Part shown: one piece after another, positions 1 to 10,425 of the stretch
How the letters are laid out: each line of letters starts with the position of its first letter
Numbering within the stretch: the first letter of the stretch is position 1
Source of the DNA: Nocardioides sp. zg-1228
GTDB lineage: Bacteria; Actinomycetota; Actinomycetes; Propionibacteriales; Nocardioidaceae
DNA length: 64,000 nt
Assembly (NCBI RefSeq): GCF_017086465.1
Contig: NZ_CP070961.1
Span: 1,178,001-1,242,000 of the forward strand
Direction: 5' to 3'
Made by a program: the position numbers and the translations under genes
Notes under the pieces: model-generated
Told to the model about the DNA's origin: nothing
The model's input: the letters and a program-made list of their open reading frames with translations, nothing else
Databases searched by the model: none

Positions 1-1720
1 GCGCGGCACGGCGATGACCCTCGCCGCGGCCAACGGCGCGGTGGCCGTGATCCTGGCGCCCCCGGTGCCCGCCAGCGGCAAGACCGCTCCGCGCAACCCG
101 ACCGTTCCGGCAGGCACGGCCGCCGTCGCGATCCCGGTGCTCGGCGCCGGGTCGGACCACACGGTGTGGCTCGACCAGGCGCTGCAGGCCGGCCCGGTCT
201 CACTGCGCCTGGTCACCAACGAGTACGTCAACCCGATGGGCACCAACATCATCGCCACCCGGCACGCGGTGGGCGACCCGCAGGGCACGACGGCCCCGAT
301 CGTGATGGTCGGGGCCCACATCGACTCGGTGCTCGGCGCACCGGGTGGTCACGACGACGCCTCCGGCAACGGGGTCTCCACGGAGATCGCTCGCGTGCTG
401 GCCACGCTGCCCTACGACAAGGAGATCCGCATCGGCGGGTTCGGCGGGGAGGAGGGCGGCCTGCTGGGCGCCCGCGCCTACGTCGACACGCTCACCCCGG
501 CCACGCGGAAGCGGTTCGTCGGCGAGTGGCAGATGGACATGGTCGGCACGACCCACGAGCCGGCCCGCCTGTGGGCGCTCACCCCCGACGGCAGGAGCAA
601 CTACGTCGTCGAGCAGGCCTACGCCGCGGCCGCGCGCGACGGGTTCGGCGGCCTGGACAACTGCAAGCTCGGGCAGTCGGACCACCAGGCCTTCTTCGAC
701 GCCGGCATCCCGGCGGCCCTCTTCATCTGGCTCGACTATCAGGACCCGGTCGCGCCCAGCACCTGCGAGTCCATCGCCCGCGGCAGCTACCGGACCGAGC
801 CCGAGTACCACCAGCCCAGCGACGGGATGAACAACGTCAGCGAGCCGCGCCTGCAGATCACCCTCGACGTCATCGGCGGAGCGGTCATCGAGAACGCGCT
901 CAACGCCCTGACCGTCACCGCGGTGACGAAGGACGGAGCGCCCCTGTCCGGCGCCCAGGTGCTGGTGGACTGCGGCGACGGTAGCCACGACGCCGGACGC
1001 ACCGACGAGGCGGGGGTCACCAGGACCCGGGTCCCGTCGGGTCGTTGCGCGCTGAGCGCCACCAAGGGATCGGACACCGTGACCGGCGAGGTCGCGATGT
1101 CCGGTGACGAGTCGGTCAGGCTGACCCTCGACGGCGGCACCGCGCCGGCCCTTCCGCGGATCTCCGCCTCGGCGGAGACGAGTCGCTACGGTCAGTCGCC
1201 CGTGGTGCGGATCGACCTGGCGCCGGCCGCACTCGAGCCCACGGGATCGATCGAGATCCGCGACGGAGGGCGGGTGCTGGCCACCACCTCGGGCCAGCCG
1301 GGGGTCCGGTCCGTGATCCTGCCCGCCGCCCGCCTGCGCCCGGGCCGGCACGACGTCGACGTGGTCTACGTGGATGCGTCGGGCGCCGACCGAGTCGTCT
1401 CTCCGACACGCGTCAAGGTGCTCAAGGCCCGCGCGCAGCTGCGGCTGCGGCCCGTGCGGACCGTCCGGGGAGCGCGCGTCCACCTGCCGGTCCGGCTGGT
1501 GGTGCGTCCGCGCGACATCGCGTTCGCGGCACGCGGCCGGATCGTGGTCAGGTCCGGGGGCCGTGAGGTGGGCTCAGCTCGCCTTCGAGACGGCCGCGTC
1601 GTGGTCCGCCTCGACCGTCTCGACCGGAGTGGGAAGCACGTCCTGCGGGTGCGCCACGTCGGCAACCGGCTCGTACGGCCGAGCTCGGCCTCGACCACCG
1701 TCGTGGTCGGGAAGGGCTAG
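1..1720 (+). CDS. M28-family zinc aminopeptidase, secreted type, 5' end missing
   Basis: The reading frame is open to the left edge, so the true start lies outside the window; the first internal ATG is at 14. Numbering from that ATG, residues 1-45 resemble the end of a protease-associated (PA) domain, followed by an M28 peptidase core. Putative zinc ligands and catalytic residues are His102, Asp114, Glu146/Glu147, Asp175 and His266, seen in AHIDS, HDDASGNG, GGEEGG, MDMVG and YHQPSD. Residues from about 300 form a carboxypeptidase-like/Ig-like repeat region rich in beta-type sequence, as in exported actinobacterial aminopeptidases. A signal peptide cannot be seen because the N-terminus is missing. 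The enzyme probably trims peptides outside the cell. The gene ends in a strong shared terminator with the convergent helicase gene. Confidence 0.85.
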   Translation, partial: RGTAMTLAAANGAVAVILAPPVPASGKTAPRNPTVPAGTAAVAIPVLGAGSDHTVWLDQALQAGPVSLRLVTNEYVNPMGTNIIATRHAVGDPQGTTAPIVMVGAHIDSVLGAPGGHDDASGNGVSTEIARVLATLPYDKEIRIGGFGGEEGGLLGARAYVDTLTPATRKRFVGEWQMDMVGTTHEPARLWALTPDGRSNYVVEQAYAAAARDGFGGLDNCKLGQSDHQAFFDAGIPAALFIWLDYQDPVAPSTCESIARGSYRTEPEYHQPSDGMNNVSEPRLQITLDVIGGAVIENALNALTVTAVTKDGAPLSGAQVLVDCGDGSHDAGRTDEAGVTRTRVPSGRCALSATKGSDTVTGEVAMSGDESVRLTLDGGTAPALPRISASAETSRYGQSPVVRIDLAPAALEPTGSIEIRDGGRVLATTSGQPGVRSVILPAARLRPGRHDVDVVYVDASGADRVVSPTRVKVLKARAQLRLRPVRTVRGARVHLPVRLVVRPRDIAFAARGRIVVRSGGREVGSARLRDGRVVVRLDRLDRSGKHVLRVRHVGNRLVRPSSASTTVVVGKG

Positions 1721-1743
1721 CGTCCCACCGACCGGAGCCTCGC

Positions 1744-1792
1744 CGAGCGGGCCCCGTCGCCACATCGGAGGAGTGGCGTCGGGGCCCGCTCG
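1744..1792. terminator. Bidirectional terminator hairpin
   Basis: A near-perfect inverted repeat pairs 1744-1763 with 1773-1792 (one T-T mismatch), giving about 19 base pairs around a 9-nt loop. It lies between the convergent peptidase and helicase genes and could end transcription from both. There is no long T-run, which is common in high-GC actinobacteria. Confidence 0.75.
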
Positions 1793-1814
1793 CGTGACGC
1801 GCTGAGGCGCCGGG

Positions 1815-3236
1815 TCAGGCGTTGGGGGTCTCGACCGACTGGCCGCCGCGCGTGCGCCGGCGGCTGCGGTTGCGGCGACGCGGGGCGTCGCTCGACTTCT
1901 CCGACGCGGAGGCCGAGGAGCCGGAGGAGGCCTCGGAGCGCGAGGAGCCCGAGGACCCCGAGTCGCCGCGGCCCGAGCCCGAGCGCCGCTCGCGGGGCGC
2001 GCGCTCCTTCTTCTCGACCGGGGCGGGGTCGACGACGCGGCCCTTGGTGCCGGCCGGGATGCCCTGGTCGTGGAAGAGGTGCTCGGAGGTGGAGTAGGTC
2101 TCCTGCGGGTTGTCGAAGGGCAGGTCGAGCGCCTTGTTGATCATCTTCCACCGGTGCAGGTCGGCCCAGTCGACGAACGTGATCGCGGTGCCCGACGCGC
2201 CCGCGCGGCCGGTGCGACCGATGCGGTGGACGTAGGTCTTGTCGTCCTCGGGGCAGGTGTAGTTGATGACGTGGGAGACGCCACGCACGTCGATGCCGCG
2301 GGCGGCGACGTCGGTGCACACGAGGACCTGGATCTTGTCCTCGCGGAAGCGGGCCAGGGCCTTCTCGCGCGCCACCTGCGCCATGTCGCCGTGGAGGGGC
2401 GAGGCATTGAAGCCGCGCTCCTGCAGGTCCTCGGCGATCCGCTGCGCCTGGCGCTTGGTGCGGGTGAAGACGATCATCTTCTCGGCGTCCTCGGCCTGGA
2501 GGATGCGACCGATGATCTCGGGCTTGTCGAGGTCGTGGGCCTGGTAGATGAACTGCGCGGTCGCCGGCACCATCGTGGTGTCGTAGGACGACTCGGCGCG
2601 GATGTTCATCGGGTGGCGCATGTGGGTGCGGGCGAGCGCGACGATCGCCGACGGCATGGTCGCCGAGAACAGCATCGTCTGGCGGGTCTCCGGGGTCTTC
2701 GACAGCAGAGTGATGACGTCGGGGAGGAAGCCGAGGTCGAGCATCTCGTCGGCCTCGTCGAGCACGAGCGCGTGCACGTGCGAGAGGTCGAGCGCGCGGC
2801 GGTTGGCCAGGTCGATGAGGCGACCCGGCGTGCCGACGACGATGTCGACGCCCGACTCGAGCTCCTCGAGCTGGTGGTCGTAGCCCACGCCGCCGTAGAC
2901 GGTGAGGACCCGCAGGCCCATGTCCTTGCTGGCCAGCGCGAGGTCGCTGGAGACCTGGAGCGCGAGCTCGCGGGTCGGGGCGACGATGAGGGCCTGCGGC
3001 TTGCCCTGCGGCAGGTCGGCGTAGGCCGGGTTGCTCGGCGCGATGGAGCGCTGGAGCACCGGGATGCCGAAGGCCAGGGTCTTGCCGGTGCCCGTGCGGG
3101 CCTGGCCGATGAGGTCGGTGCCGAGGAGTGCGACCGAGAGGGTCATCTCCTGGATGGCGAAGGGGGTGGTGATGCCGGCGCGGTCGAGCGCGTCGCAGAT
3201 CTCGGGCAGCACGCCCAGTTCACGGAAGGTGGTCAC
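1815..3236 (-). CDS. DEAD-box ATP-dependent RNA helicase (RhlE-like)
   Basis: 473 aa, GTG start. All DEAD-box motifs are present: Q motif around Gln29, Walker A ARTGTGKT (46-53), PTREL (87-91), TPGRL (136-140), DEAD (160-163), SAT (191-193), then TDVAARGID and HRIGRTGRAG in the second RecA domain. The last ~75 residues are a low-complexity Arg/Ser/Glu-rich tail, typical of RNA-binding extensions in actinobacterial RhlE/CsdA proteins. It is expected to unwind RNA in ribosome assembly or mRNA turnover. It is divergent from the MiaE-like gene with a 157-nt shared upstream region, the same arrangement as M. tuberculosis rhlE (Rv3211)/Rv3210c. Confidence 0.93.
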   Translation of the reverse strand: MTTFRELGVLPEICDALDRAGITTPFAIQEMTLSVALLGTDLIGQARTGTGKTLAFGIPVLQRSIAPSNPAYADLPQGKPQALIVAPTRELALQVSSDLALASKDMGLRVLTVYGGVGYDHQLEELESGVDIVVGTPGRLIDLANRRALDLSHVHALVLDEADEMLDLGFLPDVITLLSKTPETRQTMLFSATMPSAIVALARTHMRHPMNIRAESSYDTTMVPATAQFIYQAHDLDKPEIIGRILQAEDAEKMIVFTRTKRQAQRIAEDLQERGFNASPLHGDMAQVAREKALARFREDKIQVLVCTDVAARGIDVRGVSHVINYTCPEDDKTYVHRIGRTGRAGASGTAITFVDWADLHRWKMINKALDLPFDNPQETYSTSEHLFHDQGIPAGTKGRVVDPAPVEKKERAPRERRSGSGRGDSGSSGSSRSEASSGSSASASEKSSDAPRRRNRSRRRTRGGQSVETPNA

Positions 3237-3393
3237 GAAGTGTCGCTCTCTGATGAGTCGGGTTGTCCCACGCGTATGCGGTCAGCCCACTCGAGAGGCC
3301 CCGGCGGGGCAAGTGCCGACCGCGCACATACAGGCGGCCACCGGCGTCGAGTCGGCGGCTCGGTCCCCCCGATGCTATCGCTAGGCTGCGAAC

Positions 3394-4068
3394 ATGACGG
3401 AATCGCCCGACGAGGACTACCGCCGCGCCGCAGTCGACCTCCTCGGTGCGATCGCCTACGGCGAGCTCTCGGCGTTCGAGCGACTCGTCGAGGACGCCAA
3501 GATGGCGCCGGGGATCGACGACAAGATCGCCATCGGCGCGATGGCCACCGCCGAGTTCGGGCACCTCCAGAAGCTGGTCGAGCGACTCGAGCAGCTCGGT
3601 GCCGACCCGGTCGAGGCGATGCAGGTCTTCCGGCCCAGCTTCGACCGCTTCCACGCCCACACGGCGCCCTCCGACTACTACGAGGGGCTGATCAAGGCCT
3701 TCGTCGGCGACGGGCTCGCCGCCGACTTCTACCGCGAGATCGCCGCCTACCTCGACGCCGAGACCCGCGAGGTCATCATCAGCTCGCTGGAGGACTCCGG
3801 GCAGACGGCGTTCATCGTCGAGCGCGTACGCGCGGGCATCGCCGCCGACCACCGGCTGGGCGGCCGGCTGGCGCTGTGGGGCCGGCGGCTGATGGGCGAG
3901 GCCCTCACCCAGGCCCAGCGGGTCGCCGGCGACCGCGACTCCCTCACGGCGCTGCTCGCCGGGGGAGTGGACCGGCCGGGGCTCGACCTGGCGGCGCTGG
4001 GCCGGATGTTCGCCCGGCTGACCGAGCGGCACACTGAGCGGATGGCCGAGCTCGGCCTCGAGGCCTGA
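3394..4068 (+). CDS. Ferritin-like fold protein, MiaE-like family
   Basis: 224 aa, mostly helical. An ExxH pair (Glu54-His57, in AEFGH) and Glu24 sit where ferritin-like di-iron proteins carry metal ligands. The protein belongs by appearance to the actinobacterial family annotated as tRNA-(ms2io6A)-hydroxylase-like. True hydroxylase activity on tRNA is unproven for these proteins. The neighbourhood (divergent RNA helicase, nearby DUF3107 and TetR) matches the Rv3210c locus. It ends in a strong bidirectional hairpin shared with the convergent GlsB-type gene. Confidence 0.8.
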   Translation: MTESPDEDYRRAAVDLLGAIAYGELSAFERLVEDAKMAPGIDDKIAIGAMATAEFGHLQKLVERLEQLGADPVEAMQVFRPSFDRFHAHTAPSDYYEGLIKAFVGDGLAADFYREIAAYLDAETREVIISSLEDSGQTAFIVERVRAGIAADHRLGGRLALWGRRLMGEALTQAQRVAGDRDSLTALLAGGVDRPGLDLAALGRMFARLTERHTERMAELGLEA

Positions 4069-4093
4069 GTGGAGGCCTGAGGCCCCGGACGAG

Positions 4094-4128
4094 ACGAGAC
4101 CCCGCATCCGTGGGATGCGGGGCCTCGT
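4094..4128. terminator. Bidirectional terminator hairpin
   Basis: 4100-4109 pairs perfectly with 4113-4122 (10 bp, 3-nt loop). The stem continues for 5 more pairs after one A-C mismatch (4094-4098 with 4124-4128). It separates the convergent MiaE-like and GlsB-type genes. Confidence 0.8.
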
Positions 4129-4144
4129 GTGGTCGTGCGAGCGG

Positions 4145-4429
4145 TCAGAGCCGCGTGCGGTTCCCGGCGTTGCGTCCGGTGACCGTGGAGGCGATCACCA
4201 CGAGGACGGCCGCGGTGATGATCGCGACGATCCAGCGGACCCAGTCGACGCCGTCGGAGCCGTCGCCGCCGAAGAACGAGTAGATCCAGTAGCCGAGCAG
4301 CACGCCGCCGATGCCGCAGAGGATCGTGAGCCAGATGGGGATGTTGTCCTTGTCGCCGGGAGCGACGAGCTTGCCGAGCAGTCCGATGATCGCTCCGACG
4401 ATGATGAGGACGATGAGATCTACGACCAT
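4145..4429 (-). CDS. GlsB/YeaQ/YmgE-family stress-response membrane protein
   Basis: 94 aa with three hydrophobic helices (about residues 3-22, 32-53 and 64-83) and glycine-rich motifs (IVGAIIGLLGK, GIGGVLLGYW) typical of the transglycosylase-associated/YeaQ family. These are small integral membrane proteins induced by general stress; their biochemical activity is not known. ATG start at 4429. It appears monocistronic, with 148 nt upstream free of other genes. Confidence 0.88.
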   Translation of the reverse strand: MVVDLIVLIIVGAIIGLLGKLVAPGDKDNIPIWLTILCGIGGVLLGYWIYSFFGGDGSDGVDWVRWIVAIITAAVLVVIASTVTGRNAGNRTRL

Positions 4430-4577
4430 GATGGATCACCCTTTCTTTTGCCACGAACTCGTGACGGGAGGACCGGCATGGTGTATACCGGCTCGCCCAT
4501 GATGTCGGCGACCGGTCCCGGTAGCAATCACCGTGCGCCCCTAGGGATGAGGTGTCACCACCCCCACGGCGGGGCGG

Positions 4578-4796
4578 TCAGCGGAAGCCGACGGCGCTGG
4601 ACGTCGCCGAGCCGAGCTCGACGTAGGCGATCTTGTCCGCGGGCACGACGACCGCGCGGCCCTTGGTGTCGGCCAGCCGCAGGACGCCGCCGTCGGACAG
4701 CGCCTGCGAGAGCTGCGCCTCGATGTCCTCGGGCGTGCTGTCGGTGTCGAGCACCAGCTCGCGCTGCGCGTGCTGCACGCCGATCTTGACCTCCAC
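4578..4796 (-). CDS. DUF3107 family small protein (TB9.4-like)
   Basis: 72 aa, GTG start preceded by an AGGAG ribosome-binding site. The sequence (VKIGVQ near the N-terminus, then PADKIAYVELG and a terminal VGF-R) matches DUF3107, the family of mycobacterial Rv3208A/TB9.4. Function is unknown. It lies 80 nt downstream of the tetR gene on the same strand, the same pair as Rv3208-Rv3208A, so the two are probably co-transcribed. Confidence 0.85.
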   Translation of the reverse strand: MEVKIGVQHAQRELVLDTDSTPEDIEAQLSQALSDGGVLRLADTKGRAVVVPADKIAYVELGSATSSAVGFR

Positions 4797-4876
4797 GATG
4801 TTGCTCCTAGCTCAGGGTGTTGGGTGACGAGTCGATGATGCCGGGTGGGTGGTGGCCCGGTCGGGGTGGAGCGACG

Positions 4877-5464
4877 TCAGTCGCCGTCGGTCATGGGGTA
4901 GCCCCGGATGCCGCGCCACGCCAGCCCGGCGATCAGGGAGGCCGCGTCGTCCTGCGGGATGCGCCCGCCTCCCGCCAGCCAGAACCGGGCCGACACCTGC
5001 GCCATTCCCACCAGCGACACCGCGAGCAGCTCGGAGGCCTCGTCGGGCAGGCCGGTGTCGGTGCGGATCACGTCGGCGATCATCGACGCGCACTCGGTCG
5101 TCACCCGGTCCACGCGCTCGCGCACGTCGGGCTCGCTGGTGAGGTCGGACTCGAAGACGAGGCGGAACGCGCCCTCCTCCGAGGCCACGTAGCTGTAGAA
5201 GACCTTCATCGTCGCGATGACGCGGTCGCGGTTGTCGTTGGTCGACGCCAGCGCCTCGCGGCAGTTGTCGATGATCAGGTCGCACGAGGTGTCGAGCAGC
5301 GCGAGGTAGAGGTCGAGCTTGCCGGGGAAGTGCTGGTAGAGCACGGGCTTGGACACCCCCGCCCGCTCGGCGATGTCGTCCATCGCGGCGGCGTGGTAGC
5401 CCTGCGCGACGAACACCTCGAGCGCGGACTCGAGCAGCTGCGCGCGACGCTCGCGTCGGGGCAT
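4877..5464 (-). CDS. TetR-family transcriptional regulator
   Basis: 195 aa from the ATG at 5464. The frame is open upstream, but this start gives a standard TetR length with a G-rich ribosome-binding region. An N-terminal helix-turn-helix spans about residues 28-47 (MDDIAERAGVSKPVLYQHF), followed by an all-helical ligand-binding domain. Position and size match Rv3208. The effector is unknown. It is divergent from moeZ with 236 nt between them, so an autoregulatory operator could lie there. Confidence 0.88.
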   Translation of the reverse strand: MPRRERRAQLLESALEVFVAQGYHAAAMDDIAERAGVSKPVLYQHFPGKLDLYLALLDTSCDLIIDNCREALASTNDNRDRVIATMKVFYSYVASEEGAFRLVFESDLTSEPDVRERVDRVTTECASMIADVIRTDTGLPDEASELLAVSLVGMAQVSARFWLAGGGRIPQDDAASLIAGLAWRGIRGYPMTDGD

Positions 5465-5662
5465 GCGCCCCCCGCGGGGTCGCGGCCCGCTCGACTCCAA
5501 CCGTTCAACGCCCACGGGTGCTCCTCTGCTGCATCGGGGGTGAGCCCGCAGCGTACTCGGAGGTAGTCGCGGCACGGGTCGGGCGTGCCCCCCGTGAGCG
5601 CCACGTCCGCATCGCGGGACCGGTCGGGGGCGCTTGGGGCACGCGGGGAACATGGAACGCGC

Positions 5663-5678
5663 CGGTGCTGTTGCACCG
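5663..5678. promoter_or_regulatory. Inverted repeat upstream of moeZ
   Basis: CGGTGC-TGTT-GCACCG is a perfect 6-bp inverted repeat ending 22 nt before the moeZ GTG. It could be a protein operator (for example for the divergent TetR) or a leader hairpin. No experimental support is visible. Confidence 0.3.
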
Positions 5679-5700
5679 ACACCCGAGTCGAGGAGAAGTC

Positions 5701-6900
5701 GTGTCGTTCCCTGCACTTGTCGAGCCCGCCGCCGAGCTCAGCACCGACGAGGTGCGCCGCTATAGCCGCCACCTGATCATCCCCGACGTCGGGATGACCG
5801 GGCAGAAGCGCCTGAAGAACGCCAAGGTGCTGGTGATCGGCGCCGGCGGCCTGGGCTCCCCGGCCCTGCTCTACCTGGCCGCGGCCGGCGTCGGCACGCT
5901 GGGCATCGCGGAGTTCGACGAGGTCGACGAGTCCAACCTGCAGCGCCAGATCATCCACGGCATGTCCGACATCGGCCGGCCCAAGGCGGAGTCCGCGCGC
6001 GAGTCGATCGCCGAGGTCAACCCCTACGTCGAGGTGGTGGTGCACCCCGAGCGCCTCGACAACGACAACGTCCTGCAGGTCTTCGAGGGCTACGACCTCA
6101 TCGTCGACGGCACCGACAACTTCGCGACCCGCTACATGGTCAACGACGCGGCCTACTTCTTGAAGATCCCCTACGTGTGGGGGTCGATCTACCGCTTCGA
6201 CGGCCAGGCGTCGGTCTTCGCACCCACCCTCGCCGACGACGCGCCGTGCTACCGCTGCCTCTACCCCGAGCCCCCGCCGCCGGGCATGGTCCCGAGCTGC
6301 GCCGAGGGCGGCGTGCTGGGCGTGCTCTGCGCGAGCATCGGGTCGATCCAGGTCAACGAGGCGATCAAGCTGCTGACCGGCATCGGCGACCCCGCCATCG
6401 GCAAGCTGGTCATCTACGACGCCCTCGAGCTCGAGTGGCGCAAGCTCAAGGTCCGCAAGGACCCCAGCTGCGCGCTGTGCGGCGACAACCCGACCGTGAC
6501 CGGCCTGATCGACTACGACGCCTTCTGCGGCGCCGTGTCCGACGAGGCCGCCGACGCCGCTGCCGGCTCGACGATCTCGGTCACCCAGCTCGAGGCGATG
6601 CTCAAGGAGCGCGAGGAGGGCACCCGCGACTTCGAGCTCATCGACGTGCGCGAGCCCAACGAGTACGAGATCAACCGGATCCCCGGCTCCCGGCTGGTGC
6701 CCAAGGGCGAGTTCCTCAACGGCAACGCCCTCGGCGACCTGCCCGCCGACAAGCCGATCGTGCTGCACTGCAAGTCGGGCGTGCGCTCGGCCGAGGTGCT
6801 GGCGATCGTCAAGGGCGCGGGCTACGCCGACGCCGTGCACGTCGGTGGTGGCGTCGTGGCGTGGGTCAGCCAGATCGACCCGAGCCAGCCGGCCTACTAG
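5701..6900 (+). CDS. moeZ: MoeZ: adenylyltransferase/sulfurtransferase (MoeB-rhodanese fusion)
   Basis: 399 aa from GTG 5701, which has a GAGGAG ribosome-binding site about 7 nt upstream. The N-terminal ThiF/MoeB domain carries the nucleotide-binding GAGGLG loop (47-52) and Cys pairs C183/C186 and C257/C260 that would bind structural zinc. The C-terminal rhodanese domain (from about 295) has catalytic Cys357 in HCKSGVRS. MoeZ activates sulfur-carrier proteins (MoaD, CysO, ThiS) by adenylation and sulfuration, feeding molybdopterin, cysteine and thiamin synthesis. The molybdenum hydroxylase at 19.5-23.3 kb and MoaE at 55.9 kb make its cofactor role locally relevant. Confidence 0.93.
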   Translation: MSFPALVEPAAELSTDEVRRYSRHLIIPDVGMTGQKRLKNAKVLVIGAGGLGSPALLYLAAAGVGTLGIAEFDEVDESNLQRQIIHGMSDIGRPKAESARESIAEVNPYVEVVVHPERLDNDNVLQVFEGYDLIVDGTDNFATRYMVNDAAYFLKIPYVWGSIYRFDGQASVFAPTLADDAPCYRCLYPEPPPPGMVPSCAEGGVLGVLCASIGSIQVNEAIKLLTGIGDPAIGKLVIYDALELEWRKLKVRKDPSCALCGDNPTVTGLIDYDAFCGAVSDEAADAAAGSTISVTQLEAMLKEREEGTRDFELIDVREPNEYEINRIPGSRLVPKGEFLNGNALGDLPADKPIVLHCKSGVRSAEVLAIVKGAGYADAVHVGGGVVAWVSQIDPSQPAY

Positions 6901-6910
6901 CCACCGCCCC

Positions 6911-6950
6911 CGACGGGGTCGGGCACCGCTCGCGCGGCACGACCCCGTCG
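6911..6950 (+). terminator. Terminator after moeZ
   Basis: A perfect 11-bp inverted repeat (6911-6921 with 6940-6950, arms CGACGGGGTCG/CGACCCCGTCG) starts 10 nt after the moeZ stop codon. Confidence 0.7.
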
Positions 6951-6964
6951 CCTAGGGTCACGCC

Positions 6965-7759
6965 ATGCGGGCGCCCGGACTCACCCCAGCGGTGCGCGCG
7001 ACGCTCGCGGTGGCCCTCACCTGCCTCCTCATGGTGCTGGTGGCCTGGGCGACGCTCGTCGGCCCCGACCGGGTCTTCACCGGGCCGGGCCCGCGTCCCG
7101 CGCCGCTGTCGACGACGACCGAGTCGTGCATCCCTCTGCCCGTGCGCACCGCGCCCGACGGGTCCACGACGGTGGAGGTCCCCGACGACCTCGCCGAGCG
7201 CGACTACTGCGACCCACCCCCGGCCGGGCTCGACGACTATCGCGAGATCGTCGAGGACAGCCCGCCGCCCCTGTGGGTCAAGGTGCTGGTCTGGATCCTC
7301 CTCGGCGCCCTGCTCGCGGGGGTGGCCGCCGGTGTGCTCGGGCTGCTGGTCGTCGCGACCCGGGCGGTGCTGGCGCGCCGCGGTGGCGCCGAGCGCATCG
7401 ACGTCGCGTTCACCGCGCTCGACGAGCCGGACCGGGTGGCGCAGGAGCTGGCCGCCGGGGCCGAGGAGCAGGACGCGCTGCTGCGCGGCGGCGACCCGCG
7501 CAACGCCATCGTCGCGGCCTGGCACCGCTTCGAGGTGCTGGGGGAACGGGCCGGTGTGGCGCGCCGTGCCTCCGAGACGTCCTCGGAGTACGCCCTGCGC
7601 ATCCTCGACCTCGTCGACGCCGACACCGCGCCGGTCAACCGGCTCGCCGAGCTCTACCGCGAGGCCAGGTTCTCCCGGCACCCGATCACCGAGGACCATC
7701 GCGCCGAGGCGGTGGCCGCCCTCGCCGGCATCCGGCGCAGCCTGGGGGTGCGGACGTGA
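6965..7759 (+). CDS. DUF4129 membrane protein of a MoxR-DUF58 module
   Basis: 264 aa with two membrane helices (about 11-32 and 101-127). Between them lies an extracytoplasmic segment with two Cys. The cytoplasmic C-terminal part (about 175-262) matches DUF4129, with the family's alpha-helical AxxRHPIT-type ending. It is the first of five genes that overlap end to end with MoxR and DUF58. Such modules are usually linked to cell-envelope assembly or folding of a membrane-bound complex; the specific client is unknown. Confidence 0.8.
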   Translation: MRAPGLTPAVRATLAVALTCLLMVLVAWATLVGPDRVFTGPGPRPAPLSTTTESCIPLPVRTAPDGSTTVEVPDDLAERDYCDPPPAGLDDYREIVEDSPPPLWVKVLVWILLGALLAGVAAGVLGLLVVATRAVLARRGGAERIDVAFTALDEPDRVAQELAAGAEEQDALLRGGDPRNAIVAAWHRFEVLGERAGVARRASETSSEYALRILDLVDADTAPVNRLAELYREARFSRHPITEDHRAEAVAALAGIRRSLGVRT

Positions 7760-8176
7760 GCCGCCTCCTCGCGCGGTGGCGCGGGCGCGTCGCCGGCGGC
7801 GTCGTCCTGGCCGCGATCGGCTACGGGCTCGCCGTCGCGCTCGACTTCGACCCCCGGCCGCTGCCGTACGTCGTGTGGGCGGTCGTCGTGCTGGCGATGA
7901 CCTACCTCGTCGTCGACACCGTCGACGTCCCGGCGGCTCAGTGGCGCACGGGCCCGCCGCCCGCGGACCGGGTCGACGAGGTCACCTCCGACCTGCGCAT
8001 CCTCACCAGCCACCGCAGCGCCGACCACCCCTCCGACGCCCTCGCCCGCCGGCTGGTGGAGCTCGCGCGCGCCCGCGACCCGGGCCTGGCCGAGGAGATC
8101 CAGCACGAGACCACCGACGGCGGGCGCCTCTCGCCCGGCGACATCGACCGCATCCTGACCCGAATCGAGGACCTCC

Positions 8177-8190
<14 letters not shown>
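7756..8190 (+). CDS. Small two-helix membrane protein of the MoxR module
   Basis: 144 aa, GTG start overlapping the previous stop by 4 bp. Two hydrophobic segments (about 12-30 and 37-52) are followed by a soluble charged helical tail. I do not recognise a named domain. Conserved placement between DUF4129 and MoxR proteins in Nocardioides-type operons suggests it is a module component. Its stop overlaps the moxR start by 14 nt, so translation is probably coupled. Confidence 0.75.
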
Positions 8191-9147
<957 letters not shown>

Positions 9148-9151
<4 letters not shown>

Positions 9152-10425
9152 CCGGCTGGCGGCCCACGTCCGCCCTGGTCCGCGCGTGCCTGCTCGCGCT
9201 CGGCGGCATCTGCGGGGGCGTGGCGCTCGGCCAGGAGGTGCTGGTGGTGCTGGCCGCCCCGTTCGTCGTGCTCGCCGCGATGGGGCTCGCGTCGCGCCCC
9301 CGCGGCCCGGTGCGCGTCGGCGCACGCCTCGACCACCACCGGCTCCACGAGGGCCAGGGGACGACGTCGCGGGTCGACGTCGACGACCTGACCGGAGTGG
9401 AGCACTGCACGCGCGTCGCCGCCGCCACCGCCCACGTGGCCGCCTCGCCGCCCCAGGGCGCGGCCGGGTCGCTCGTCGCCGACGGCCTCCCGGTCCTGTG
9501 GTTCAGCCCGCGCCGGTGGGGACGACGCGCGATCGGGGCCGAGCGGGTCGCCCTCACCAGCGCGTGGGCGGGCTGGCGCTGGGGACCCGTGGACCTGCCG
9601 GAGAACGGGCTGACCGTGCTGCCGCAGACGGCGCCGTACGACAGTCGCGCGGAGGTGCCGCAGCCCGACGGCCTGGTCGGGCGGCACCGCTCGCGCCGGC
9701 TCGGCAGCGGCACCGAGTTCGAGGGCATCCGGCTCTTCGCGGCCGGCGACCGGCTCCGGCGCATCACCTGGCCGGTCTCCCTGCGCACCGGCGAGCTGCA
9801 CGTCGTCACCACCCGCGCCGAGCAGGACGCGGGGGTGTGGCTCGTCGTCGACGGCCTGCGCGACATCGGGACCTCCGGCGGCATCGACGGCCCGGCGAGC
9901 ACCCTCGACCTCACCGTCCGCGCGGCGGCCGCGCTGGCCGAGCACCACGTCCGCACCGGCGACCGCGTGGGGATGCTCGTCGTGGCCGCCGACGGCGCCC
10001 GGGTGCCGCTCGGCGCCGGGCCGCGGCACCTGCAGCGCCTCCTCGGCACGCTCGCCCGGGTGCGGCCCGAGGCTCGGAGCGTGCCGCCCGAGCGGCTCGA
10101 CCTCGGCGCGGGTGCCGGCAGCGTGGTCCACGTGCTGTCGCCGATGCTCTTCACGCCGCTCGTCACCGCGACCGCCGGCCTGCAGCGCGGCGGCACCTCG
10201 GTGGTCGTCATCGACACCCTCGGCGAGGCGTTCGCGGGCCGGGAGGCCGACCGGCTGTCGCTGCCCGCGCTGGCCGCCCGGATGCAGCGGATCGAGCGCG
10301 ACGACCGTCTCCGCCGGCTGGCGGCGCTGGGCACGCCCGTGGTGCCGTGGCGCGGGCCGGGCACGCTCGACACCGTGCTCCAGCAGCTCGCGCGGCGCGC
10401 GCGGGTGCCGAAGGTGCGTGCCTGA
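9148..10425 (+). CDS. DUF58 domain protein, MoxR partner
   Basis: 425 aa with two N-terminal membrane helices (about 8-25 and 29-48). The DUF58 signature at about 190-215 (GTEFEGIRLF, GDRLRRITWPVS) is the version of the family's PGDxxRxIxW motif. The vWA-like region follows. It is expected to sit on the membrane and work with the MoxR ATPase encoded just upstream; start and stop overlap neighbours by 4 and 1 nt. Confidence 0.88.
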